This document shows, piece after piece, positions 11,989 to 24,000 of a stretch of DNA of 64,000 bases. A program made the position numbers and the translations under genes. Source of the stretch: Vermamoeba vermiformis (taxonomy: Eukaryota; Tubulinea; Echinamoebida); assembly GCA_045837725.1 (NCBI GenBank), contig JBEWZL010000300.1, positions 372,001 to 436,000 of the forward strand. Reading direction: 5' to 3'. How positions within the stretch are numbered: position 1 is the stretch's first letter; every line of letters begins with the position of its first letter. The notes under the pieces were generated by a model. It did no database searches and was not told where the DNA came from. It saw only the letters and a list, made by a program, of their open reading frames with translations.

Positions 11989-12220
11989 ACGAGAATTGTT
12001 GTGCGCTGATAGAGTTTGTGAATACTGAGTATCCCCATTTAATAAATGTGTTAAATTACCAATTAGTACTGGAGTCGTATTGAATTAAATGCCTTGCTTA
12101 AATCATTAAGCATGCTTGTTGTACTAGTTGAATACGGTGTTTTTGGGCTAGGAGAAACTGTTAGGTTTTTGTTCGTAAAATTGTCGGGTTCATTTGTTCT
12201 TTATGTAAATATTATACACC

Positions 12221-15200
12221 ATGGCAGATCGGGCAAGTGTTGCTGCGAGAGGAAGACCAAATACGTCAGTAGATCTGAGCAATACGCCAAAGAAAATTGA
12301 TCTGGCAAATGTTGCTTTGACTGCTCGAGACACGGAGTTAATTGATAAAATTGCATCACTATGTGCAGATAGACCTCTTCCGAGCCATGTAAGTTCAATT
12401 ATTTGTTAATTGTCAGTAACAAATTATTCTGTTAATGAAAAAAATTATCTCAATTAGCCATGGCACCCATTCGCTTATATTTTCGTACCACATTATATTA
12501 TAGATAATATTCTATTTTTAAAAATATTTAACACGTTAATCAGATCCCAGCAGACGAGTTTGCTAAACCTGTCGAAAATGCCAACAAATTAATTGAAACA
12601 GCCAAGGATTTTTACCACTGGTTCGATAGCGTAAATACAAAACTCAATGATCACGTTGAAAAGGACAAATATGAGTAAGAACGGCGTTGTTTCAAGTTAC
12701 GTATGTTAACTCTTAGATCTGCAGGCTATATTTGGAGCAATTAAATGGATACAAGTCGCTATGTGATAACTTAATTGCTGAGATCGATTTTGCCTTGAAA
12801 TATTTGAAGGAGGTTGAAGAGAAGTATTCGACGTCCTCGCGCAAGACAGGCGAGTTACATTCAGCCTGCGAAGGTCTGCTGCACGAAGAGGTAATTACAA
12901 CAGCGTACTTATTGTTAGTGCGGCCTTAACACTTATTCTTAATAGAAACAACTGCGGTTTTATGCAGATGATCTTCGTGAAAAGCTAAAGTACTTCAATG
13001 AACTGGAGAGCTTGTCAAAGAAGTTCAACAGTCCTTCACTCTCCGTGCAAGACGAGCACTTCTTGCCACTACTGCGCAAACTAGACGAGTGCATTGATTT
13101 CATTCAAAAGAACGTATGTGCAGGGTCTAATGGTGTGCTGTGTTTGACACGATATTTTTCAGCCTGGCTTCAAAGAATCAGAGGTCTATCTTCTCAAATA
13201 CAGACAGCTTCAAGGCCGAGGTCTGACATTAGTGCGTAACTATGTGATCAATTCGTTCAAAGACACCGCCAGTCACGTGCTCGCACAGTTAAAAGTACGT
13301 CTATTGAACGTTCCTGACAGAGCTAATAATATTTTTTTAAGGCACAAAAAGACGCCACATCACTTATATTCTATGTTGATTTCAAACTCGTGGCACCCAA
13401 AGTCAAGCCACTTTGCACGGAGATTGAAAACAGATCTGGTCAACGAGAGTAAGTCAACGTTTAAGTACGCTCATCAGCAAGTGCTAATAGTCACAGATAT
13501 GCTGCGTTATTATCTGACTGTCACACGGTATACTTTCAACAACGACGCTTGTTGCTGCAAGATCTAGTCTACAAAAATCTGCTATCAGTTTCTACGAGCA
13601 GTACTGACCTTACCGCAGCTGTATGTAAATATACTGTATTATTATTATATACTTAATCGCTTTAGATTCGAGATGGGTGCTCTTACTTGTTAAACATCTG
13701 TCAATTAGAGCACGATCTGTTCTGTCAATTCTTCACAGCGACATCAACGGGTCTAAGGTAAGTGAGCGATGTATTAATGACAACTCTAACGTGTTGTTAG
13801 AATGTTACTCGAAGGATTTTCAACGACACTTTACGACAATGTACGGCCAGTAATCATTCGCTGCTCGTCACTCGACATTTTGTGCAATCTTGTAAATATA
13901 TTGAAGAAAGAGATATTGGAAGGTAACAAATATATTGATAGTATTACTGAGTGGCTAACCAATGATGCCAATGCAGAGCAAATTCTTCCTAAAGGCGAGT
14001 CACTCGTGGCCTTCAAACCAGTGGTGACGCGGTTGATTGAAGACGTCCAAGAACGACTCATATTCGTGGCACAGACTTACATGCGCGATAAAATCACTGA
14101 TTATGTTCCAAAACCTGCGGACCTCAACTATCCAGATAAATTAATTGAAGGTAAGCGTTGTTACATCAATGCGATCCAGATCTAATAGAGCCATTTCTAG
14201 CGAAAAAAGGTCCAGTAACTCCGCAAGAAGGCACTACAAGTGCCGAAAATGGTGCTTCAGAACAAGTTCCAACGGATCCAGCGCCTCCACAGACCAGCAC
14301 TCAAGCCCTCACCGAAGTCGGCAAAGAGTTCTATGCAACGTGGTACCCGACATTAGAACACACGCTGAAATTATTGTTCAAGCTATACTACACTGTTGAC
14401 GTAAGTATTACATCAAGACAGAACTGGGATCTCGTTCCCAAAATAGATCCAGTCCGGATTCGTTAGCCCAAACAATTGGCAGATCCGATGCTATTTATCC
14501 AAAATGGAATTGAGATGACGATAAGCTCTATGGTTGAAAATTCATGAAAAATCATATTGAGCCAATTTTGTATTCGTACTGTCTGATCATTGATTCCTCT
14601 TTTATTTTTTTTGATCCGCTTTCTAACTGGCTTATTTAGATCGACACTTTCAACGGGCTTGCGCAAGAGATGGTGTCAGCTTGCACACGTTCTTTATGCA
14701 ACGCAAGTCAATTAATAGAAAAGCAGAAGGTACGCACAGATAGCGATCTAGATTCGTGACTTATCTGTTATTATTCCAGAGCAAATTCGACGCGCAATTA
14801 TTCTTAGTGAAATATTTGACGACACTGAGTGACCAGCTGCTACCGTTTGACATCAACTTCTCGATGAAAGAAAAAACACTCGATTTCTCTTCGCTCATGG
14901 GTACGGATCTACACTACGTTTTAGTTATTATAACCATTACTTTCCAGGCAAGGTTCGTTCGCTGATCAATAGTGGAGTGAGTTTGAGCAGCTTGAACCCT
15001 CGTCGCACATTGTACAACTTTTACAGCTTCGTGTACAGTGCCACACCACAGCTCAAGACAATGACGCACGACTTGCGTGTTGTAAGTACACAACTACTTC
15101 ATATTAATATATCGCCCTAATGTCACATAATAGGACATGGAACAACTGTTAAAGGAGACATTGGAGCTCTTTATCGTGACTGTCACTCGTCAGCTGATTG

Positions 15201-15702
15201 ACGACTTGCTCAACTTCCTCACGCAAGTAAGTATTCGCTAACGAGCAATAATATGACGACTAACACACATTAGGCAACGCTGTTCACCAATGCCAAGAAG
15301 GGCTATTTGAATCGCGACCACGAGACCAGCTCCATGTCCAACGTGTCCATGAAGTACTTGAAGGACGAGAGCTATGCCACGCCCGACAAGTTGAACGAGC
15401 TGATGCGCAAGACAATGCAGTCCTTGACCGAACAACTGCCCCTGATTGTCAACAAATTGGTCGTTTACATTGACAACGTCAAGACACGTGAGGCCATTTA
15501 CGGAGCGATCAAGGTATGTACTATATTCATTATAACTAGTATACTAATATTACTTTAGGACAATATTGCTACGGCATTCACGAAGTTCAACAACGTCATT
15601 ACGGAGGAATTTTCGTCCGAGGACAGAGCTCACGTGACTTTAATGAGCCTCGTTGATGTTCATCGTTCACTCGATTCAGCAATGAGCGACGCGTTGAAAT
15701 AA
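12221..15702 (+). CDS. COG3: Conserved oligomeric Golgi complex subunit 3
   Basis: Subunit of lobe A of the COG tethering complex, which captures vesicles for intra-Golgi retrograde traffic. Diagnostic stretches follow the COG3 order: LHSACEGLLHEE, DDLREKLKYFNELESLSKKF, NSPSLSVQDEHFLPLLRKLDE, VYLLKYRQLQ, ATSLIFYVDFKLVAPKV, EDVQERLIFVAQTYM and NYPDKLIE, then the C-terminal part ending VHRSLDSAMSDALK. About 16 short exons. Total length (about 840 residues) is usual for COG3. The intron at about 14401-14638 is longer than its neighbours. I see no repeat in it, only several GATC-containing words. The first exon opens with MADRASVAARGRPNTSVDLS. Confidence 0.92.
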
Positions 15703-15843
15703 ACGATGTACAGTTTATTGGCTTAGTTTGGTACGTTTTTTGCTTATGGATTGCGGATCCAAATTTCCGTGTAATTTCAAAGCGATAGTAATCCACCAAA
15801 AACAATCTCTATTACTTATGCAATACCACACTTCAATTAAAAA

Positions 15844-17680
15844 ATGAAACGAAGCAACGTAGATACGACTATACAGGAAGAAAGCCGCAAGAAGCGCAGA
15901 GTAGATGCTGACGATCCGCTCGATCCGTTTGGCTCACTCCCAGATGAAATTCTTGACATTGTATTCCAAAATTGCCCTCAACAGGACCATTCGAAATGGT
16001 TGACTGTGTACGTAATATTCGTATTTCCTTACATTAACGGAAAAATTTTGCAATGTCATAAACAGATTTGGTTATGGTAGTAATTGTTAATAGCACTAAT
16101 CCAATCTAAAGATTTTTAATTTCATTTTGCAATTAATCAAATTTGTTCAGAACGAAATTTCGTCTTATTAATTGGATCTCAACTCCAGGTTTGGTGCCGT
16201 GTGCAATCGATGGCGCAGAATGTCCAAACAATATATAGGCGTGCTTGAAGTGAAGAAACCCTCTGCTTATATCCTCTCAGAGGTCATCCCTTCATTGCCA
16301 AACGTCTTCTCTTTGAGGCTGAAGCAACCGCTGCCCAACGACCTCAGTACGCGATCTAACTTGCCTAATCGAAGCCTTTTACTAATTATGATACCATTAA
16401 TAGCTTCGCTTACAACTATACGCAACCTGACTGCATTAGACTTCAAATGTCCGCACAAAGTAACGGATCAACTCCCCGAAGAGCTGGGGCACAGCTTTGA
16501 GCTGATTGGTCAGTTAACTCAGCTCATAGAACTAAACCTGAACGGACCAATGGGCGACGAGAACATATCGCGCTTGTCTTCACTCGTAAATCTGCAACAG
16601 TTGTGGCTGGGAGACAGCGATTCTTTGACCGAGGAGTCCGTGCAGGTGTTGCGACACTTCACTGCACTGCATTGGCTCGACATGCCCTGGGAGTGGAATG
16701 TCGGTCCTACGCTCGCGAGCTTGACCAAGTTACAGCACCTTCATGCTCGCGGCGGTGAAGGCGTCAACACGTTGGAGGACTTGGAGGGCCTAGTCAACCT
16801 GCGGGACGTGGAGCTGGGTGAAGTTGAGCCAGCACACTTGGGCCACATTGGTGCCTGGACCAATCTGGAGTCGCTGTCCCTGAACTCGGTGCGCGCGCAC
16901 GACAGCATCACGCGCTGGACTTCGTTGAAAAAGCTCAAGTGGCTCGAGCTGAGTTACTCGGAGATCACTCCGCAGTTGTTGCGCACAGTGATCAACTGCA
17001 CTAATCTGCACTCAATTTACTTCGAAGAGGGCTTGTGGCTCGATTGGCACTTTGTGGAAGAAGATCTGCTGGCAAATATTTCACGCTTGACCAAGCTGTA
17101 CGCCTTGGGTGATCTCAAGCACCATCCTGTGTTCGACAGTCCGATCTCGCGCCTGCCAGATTCATTGACCCAACTGGAAATTGTCTCGGACAACGGACAA
17201 ATGCGTGAACAATTCTTTGCCAACATTCATCACTTGACCAATTTGAAGTCCCTCAGATTCAGCTACACGCAAGGAGGCAAGAACGCGCTCAACAGTGCCA
17301 TTATTGAGGGTTTGTCTTGCCTGACAGCGCTGGAAGAGTTGATTATTGGCAACGAGCGATACAATGACGAGTTTTATCCGATTTACCGCGAGATGGTCCG
17401 AATGACCGGACCCAATGCTGCAGTGTTCCTCGAACAATATGCCAATCACACGAGCTCATTCCCGAACGTTTCATTCGCTGCATTCTCATCCCTGACTAAT
17501 TTGCGTGACCTTAGAGTGGATCTGGATCCGTTCTTTGAGACGCAAGTGCTGGCACTCACAACCCTGACCAAGCTCACTAACGTTAAATTTGGCAAGTACT
17601 TCACGACCACTGACTTCCATCAATTGCTAGCCAAGGCAAAGGAGCAACAAGCCGAGGAATTTGTGATGGAAGACGACTAG
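15844..17680 (+). CDS. F-box / leucine-rich repeat protein
   Basis: Likely substrate receptor of an SCF ubiquitin ligase. Two exons. The first carries a basic N-terminus (ESRKKRRVD, a possible nuclear signal) and an F-box (PFGSLPDEILDIVFQNCP), which continues over the intron as VFGAVCNRWRRMSKQ. The splice (donor GTACGT, acceptor about 16189) restores the frame. The second exon of about 500 residues has repeated LRR units such as LTQLIELNLNGP, LVNLQQLWLGD, FTALHWLDMP, LTKLQHLHARG and LTNLRDLRVD. The exon is long and unbroken while neighbouring genes are cut into many exons. The substrate is unknown. It converges with the next gene, another F-box protein, with 47 bp between stops. Confidence 0.85.
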
Positions 17681-17727
17681 ATTCAAGGGATTTGTTGTGA
17701 CATGTAAATAACTGACTATTCATTTTA

Positions 17728-18996
17728 TTACAACACCATTTCATAGACTTTCCTGGTCCTGGTCGCCACAAAGTATTTGTCGTACAAGTAGCTGTGATAG
17801 TAGGTCCCTTGTATGGCCTCAGGAGCCAGCAACACGCGGTCCCACAGCATCGTGTTGAGGTCAAATGTCATAATTGAGGCGTGTGGCACCGAGCACAGTG
17901 TCATACGCTGATTGAAAATGTCTAGGGCCAGCGATGAGCCCTCTGTCGTATTGATCATTGGAATGGATTGCGCGGGGTAGCGAATGTCAAAGTAGCACAG
18001 CGAGTGTTTGAGCACGCACAACACGTGATGCTCGTTGACCATGTGAAAGTTGGTCAATTGAGCGGGGACTTCCATCGTGCACACAGTTTGCAGCGCGTCG
18101 TCTAATAGGAGAATCTTCGGGTCCTGGTAGAGTGACGGGCAAGCGAGTATCGTAGACGGGTTAAAGTAATTGCTTTCAGCATTTGACACCGTAAAATCTA
18201 ACTTGCCCACAACTTGTTCTGTTTGCAGATCCACTACATTCAGATCTGCAATCAAATCGACATTAGATCGAAATAACTAAAGGTACCACGAGTACTTACT
18301 GGGTCCAAATACAAAGTGACTTTTGTCGCGCGCGAAACGAATACTAGGAATGAAATCGTTGGTCGGCAGTGTCATGCAGCGAGTGGGTTCAGCACTGCCC
18401 AAGACGCCAATCTCAATCTGAAGCGGAATATTGTACCCCGGGGGTGAGCGGAGGACTAGTGCTGTGACCGAGTCGTGCGTTGAATCGAGCACCAAGGGAT
18501 AAGTCAATCCGTTCAATGGCGCGAACTGGCCACCGATCGGATCAAACTCTTCGTGCCAGTGAGTGGCGACGAGACGATTGGCTTGGTTGAGAAGGACCCA
18601 TTGCTTGTGCACCGCCAGACTATTCCTAACAAAATCGCGTTTTTCAACCAATCTACCGGCACGCCACGACACATGTGTCCTGTCACGTGATCAGCACAAT
18701 AAGTCAACATTCCAATGACTTGCAATATGAAATAACTACCTAGCACTTGTCAGCAGTGTTGACTTCCAGTCGTTGCGAGTACTGTCTGGCTTGAATTGCA
18801 TTTGCTTAGCGAGAAAATACTGTTGCCAGAGAGCGGATCCGTGAGCCAAAATTTGGTTGATCGATTTTGTAGTTAACAATAGTGCTAAAACGTCATCAGC
18901 ACGAAGATATCGGGCAATTAATAGTAACAATTCAGTGGGTAATTGATCGATCGGAAACTTTGGCCGTTCACTGAACCGTGTTTTTGCTGAATCTCT
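17728..18996 (-). CDS. F-box protein with propeller-like C-terminal region
   Basis: Three exons. The N-terminal exon reads FPIDQLPTELLLLIARYL…ADDVLALLLTTKSINQIL…ALWQQYF, a good F-box. The remainder (about 18700-17728) has repeated beta-strand-like segments (for example PKILLLDDALQTVCTMEV, HHVLCVLKHSLCYFDIRY, ASIMTFDLNTMLWDRV) that suggest a beta-propeller without clear WD motifs. The start is uncertain. The open frame reaches back to about 19005 without an in-frame ATG, while an out-of-frame ATG near 18996 opens an 11-codon reading frame. A small upstream exon or a non-AUG start is possible. The preceding same-strand gene ends only about 50 bp upstream. Confidence 0.7.
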
Positions 18997-19047
18997 TTTC
19001 CATTCTAGGCAATTAATTAGTACGGAAGAGAGTAATTATAAAGTGAA

Positions 19048-20412
19048 TTAGTTACGCTGTCTCAAGACTTTGAGAGATGCGGCATCCTCGCCGAGATGAT
19101 GCTGAAGAAAGTAAGCACCGATGAATGGATTCAGAGTGTGCAAGTTGTCGATGGCTAATGTAGTCGTGAACCTGTAGTCTTTTTTCAATGCTTTCTCCAC
19201 TGCCATTATGAGACCTAATGACGAGTTAACAATAAGATCTACGTTAAATGAAAATTGAAACTTACTCCTGCTCATGTAATTGTCCTTAATAGCACTGCTC
19301 AAATTTAAATCTAATTCTTCTTCGCTACAATAATAGTATTAGCCATAAATCCACCCTTAGAAGTGCAAATTAGGCAAATTTTGATTTCTAAACAGTCGTA
19401 CTTCAGTGACAACAATACGCGAGCTCGTTCTTCTTCGGTTAAGACGTTTGCAAACGCTCTGGTGGCTATATATGGTATTAATAGCCGGTCCTTTTCCAGT
19501 TCTGCAATGAATTGAGGTTAGTTTCTGGATCTACCGATAAATTCAGCGTGTTCCTACTCACTTTCAAAGGCTTCTTTAGTTCTCAATACACTAAATTCCT
19601 CGCCTTTGCCATTCTCCAAACAATATATCAATAGGCATGTATTATTCTTATCGCGTTCAGTGTAGCCAATGAGGGGATGTAATTCAACGATGAATTTTAA
19701 GCTCGGTATGTACCGATACGACAGGCGTTCCTTTAACAATTGAGCCAATGTAGATTCATCTTATACTACGTCAGTATAGAGGACTACAGTAGTGATGAAC
19801 GTACTCTGAGAATTTTTTAGGGGCACATCTGCTCCGATCCGAACCAACAATATGAATGCCAGCTCATTGCCGTAGTCATTCGCAATACCGAAACATCCCT
19901 TTTCTTGTGCTTTTCGATAGAAATTCAATCTTTGTTGCAATTCGAGAGGCAACTGCTCGTTTCTAACTTTTGGGTCCCTCACATGAGAAGTGCTATGGAG
20001 GAGACAAATAGTATGACCTAAAATGACCTCATTAGACGGACGTTGATATATTGCAATCCTCCTACAGAAAATTTGGTTCCAATAAACGCTTGGAACAACG
20101 CAGGGATTCTGATCTGAATATTTTCTTAACTGGAAATCAACTCCAACCCATGCGAAGTATACTAACAGGTTTGCAGTATTCCAGTAATCATTATGTATAG
20201 CCTGATTAGTGATTAGTAGGGTCCGTCAGGCGATTTTCGAAACGAAAAAATCTTACCCACTCCAGCAGATTCATTCCCTGACTATCCAAAGAATAAAGGC
20301 AGCGATATCTATCACTTCTGGGAAGTTCTACCAAAACATTGTACAATTTTTTGGGATCGTTGGTACTAGCAGCTGATCTTAAATTTGATATTGTTGGATC
20401 CGAGATGTTCAT
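19048..20412 (-). CDS. Unknown protein, possibly with ankyrin-like helical repeats
   Basis: Not recognised. About seven exons join to a protein of about 370 residues, starting MNISDPTISNLRSAASTNDP and ending SLKVLRQRN. Segments such as AASTNDPKKLYNVLVELP, MNLLEWAIHNDYWNTANLLV and DYGNELAFILLVRIGADVP look like helix-turn-helix units of ankyrin type, but none matches the repeat consensus fully. No signal peptide or membrane span is seen. It is in tandem with the F-box gene downstream on the same strand. Confidence 0.6.
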
Positions 20413-21030
20413 CTGAATAATGAATTAGTGACAATTAAATATTATATCGGGTATTATTAGGAAATTTTTAAGATAGTGAATACTAATTGACACTTGCTTG
20501 CTTTCTATCAAACAAGGACATGGTTGCATTATTTCTGTTGGTTGTTTCAACTAATATTGTTTATATTATGAGAGAATTCCCAAAATAAGCGTCCGGTGTG
20601 CAACGTATTGTGCGTTCAGTCCAAGTTTTAACCGTATTTTAGATTTTTAGTTTCTTTCTTTGTTTAATTTCACAAACTTTTACCCCTCTAGACCGCTCAA
20701 TTTGCGGTGTCTCCACCCTAATTCGGGGGTGTAGAACACCGTGGAGCGTTTGAATTTAAGGTTGGTGTGTATCTATGCCCATAAAATCAATAATTTAGAT
20801 CAATCCAATTTTTTTCCACGAACGGATCGCGAACATCGATAGTGCGTTTGATTTCGCACTATATACTGACACATAATATGTAAAAATATGTATTACTTTG
20901 AGGGCCTCTAATGTTTGCCGTTCAAATGTTAGAACCCAAAAAATTTTTATCAAACTGAACGCACAATATCAATCTTGCAAAATTAATGCCACCAACAATT
21001 ATTTTATTTAGTTTCGTCACGAGATCTCAC
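20413..21030. other. Intergenic region, mostly MITE
   Basis: 618 bp with no gene. Apart from the MITE it holds about 195 bp that must include the promoter of the minus-strand unknown gene, and about 65 bp of 3' flank of the lysine gene. Confidence 0.6.
20608..20966. mobile_element. TA-flanked MITE (Tc1/mariner-like), 359 bp
   Basis: Inverted ends TTGTGCGTTCAGT at 20608 and its complement ACTGAACGCACAA ending at 20966, each bordered by TA (20606-20607 and 20967-20968). No coding capacity. An internal hairpin ATAGTGCG / CGCACTAT lies at about 20838-20861. It occupies most of the intergenic space between the unknown gene starting at 20412 and the 3' end of the lysine gene at 21031. Confidence 0.75.
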
Positions 21031-24000
21031 TTATTTGTGTCTGTTGGTACGAGTCAACATCTGCACACCATCAGAAATGATCTTCCAGTTAATGTTCAAG
21101 TTGTTGTTCGGAGCACGCAAAGGAGGCTCAATGAAGCCGCACTGGATCAAGTACGAGAAGTAGGTCAACAAGACGTTGTCAATCTCCGGGAAGACAGCGT
21201 TCTTGCGAGCCTCGTGCAAGTTTCTGTTGTCAGTCTTGGGTCTGTTTTGCAAGCCATCAGCCCAGCTCTCAGTGAAGAACGTGACCATCGAGCTCAATGC
21301 ATTGTCGTTCTCAGCGGCAGCAGTGGCTTGGACCAGCTTCTGTCTCCAAGCAGCGTAATCGATCAACTCGACGTTGTAGCCGAATGCGTGCATTGAAGTG
21401 AAGAGCTTGTTGAACGAGTAGAGGTTGCTGTTGACCACGTTGAAGGACTTGTTGAGGGCTGAAGCATCAAACGCGCAGTTGGTGATGGACTCGGTTACGA
21501 AATCCACGGGGCTCATGTCCAAAGTGGCAGCGCGCAAGTCAGGAGCAGCACCCAATTGAATGCAGCCCTTGATCAAGCGGCAAATGAAGTCGTCAGTGTT
21601 CCAGATGCCATTGACAGTGTCACCAGAGACGTAGCCAGGACGGTAAATCGACACTGGAATGCCGCGGGCACGAGCAGCCAAGACGAGTTTCTCAGCGACC
21701 CACTTGGTTTGCGGGTAGCCACCGCTGAGACCAAGAGGGTTCGTAGTGAAAGGATCATCTTCGTACACAGTCTTCAAGTTCTGGTGATAGTCGCTCTCGT
21801 AGACACTCGTGGTGGACACGTAGTGCACGGGCTTCAAGCGAGTCTTAGAGGCCAATTTCAATACAGCAAGTGTGCCCAAGACGTTGGTGGCCTTGAGTCT
21901 GTCGTAAGGCTGCAGCCAATGGACATAAGCACCGTTGTGCACGATCAAATCAATCTTCGAAGCAAGATCAGCGAACACAGCGGGAGTGAGGCCCAACAAT
22001 TCCTTGGCCAAGTCTCCAGGCAAAGCGACGATGTGAGGCTCGTACCAATCCTCCCAGAGCAAGTGGCCTTGGAGATTGTTCTTCAAGCGGACCATGGCCT
22101 CTTCTTCGTTGACAGCGCGGACGAGGCAGTACACCTTGAACGCAGAGTCCTTGGTGTCCTTGACACGTGCCAAAAGATCGCGCAACAAAAAGGCACCCAA
22201 GAAGCCAGTGCCACCAGTCAACAAGATGTTGTTGAAAGTAGTGTTGATCGGTGCAATGTTGCTGGGAAGAGTGAGCTCGGGGTCCTTCAACAAAGTAGCA
22301 ACTTCACTTTCCAAGAATTGAGCTTGAGTCTCACGCTCTTTCTTTTGCAAATCTTCGTCTTCAATAGGCTTGCCTTGCTTGACACGTTCAATAGCACGAG
22401 CCATGCTGGTGACAGTAGGAGCCCTAAAAATGTCACAAGTTAATCATTGCTTCAAGCAATTTTTGATTGTACTTACTTGAAGAGCAATTGCATGGGCAAT
22501 TCAGTTTGGAATTCATTGCGGATCTCGAAAGTCAAGCGAGTAGCGAGCAAAGAGTGGCCACCCAACTCGAAGAAACTTTCATCGGGGTTAGTGACTTCCA
22601 CGCCCAAGACCTTGGACCACAATTGGATCAGAGACTGTTCTTGCTCGGTCAACGGTCTCAATGACTTGTTGCCAGTGCCGTCGTTGAGGTCGCTGTTGCC
22701 CTTTTGGGGAGCAGGCAGGCCAGGACGATTGATCTTGCCGTTAGGTGTCAAAGGCATAGTTTGCAGCACTACAATGTGCACGGGGACCATGTAATGTGGC
22801 AATTTGCCGGCCAAGAACTGCTTGAGCTCCTTGCACAATGAAGGAATGTCAATCGAGCTGACCTTGTTGCCGTCTCTGTCGAATTCAGTGGGCACAATGT
22901 ACGAGACCAGTTGTTTGTCGCCAGGCTTGTCTTCACGCACAATAGTGACGTTTTCTTTGACAGTCGGGTGCTTGCTGAGCACGGCGTTGATTTCACCGAG
23001 TTCAATTCTGAAGCCACGGATCTTAACTTGATCGTCAGCACGACCCATGCACTCAAGGGAACCGTCAGAAGCGTAACGACCCAAGTCACCAGTGCGGTAC
23101 ATGCGATCGCCAGGGATGTTGGTGAAAGGATTTTGCAAGAACTTGGCCTTAGTTTGTTCCTCCAAGGCAATGTAGCCGCGAGCCAAATGGTGGCTGCGCA
23201 CGTAGATTTCAGCGGCTTCACCGACACCAGCCAATTTGCCGCGAGAGTTGAGGATCAGCAAATCAACGTCCTGCATACCAACACCAACAGGAATGACTTC
23301 CTTCATGTCCTTCAAGAGCTCGTCGCCAGGCACAACAAAGTAACCGACAGAGCGCTGAGTTTCAGTTGAGCCGTACATGTTGATGCAGCGGACATTCGGG
23401 CACAAGCGGCGCAAACGATACACGTCACGCTTGATCAAAAGATCTCCGACGAAGAAAGCGTTCTTCAAGCTGTCAATGGTGAACGAAGGGTTGTCCACAG
23501 TCGTCAAGAGTTGACCGAGAGCAGGAGTCATGCACGTCACATTGATCTCGTTCTCTTTCATCCACTCAGCAAGACGACCAGGTTCGTTGATAGTTTCTTG
23601 CGAGGGAATGTAAACAGGAGCGCCAAAGAAGAGCGGAGTAAAAATATCACGTTGAAGAGGATCGTGAGCAATACCAGAGCACATTGAGAAGCGATCATCA
23701 GGACCAAACTCGAAGCGTTGTGACATCCAAGGATAGAAGTGCGTCAATGACACGTGACGACCCATGACACCCTTGGGGATACCAGTCGAACCAGAAGTGA
23801 ATGTTACGACAGCCAGTGAGTCAGGACCAACTTCGACGTTGGGGTAAGTCTCAGGAGATTGAGCGAGAGGATTGGCGGCGTCATTGGCCAGCTCGTCAAC
23901 AGCAGGGAGGGAGAGCTGAAGGAGCAAGTTCAACGAGGTCAAGTACTCTAGCAAATCAGCGGGCAAAGATCCAGCAGCACCAATACCAACCCAACCACGA

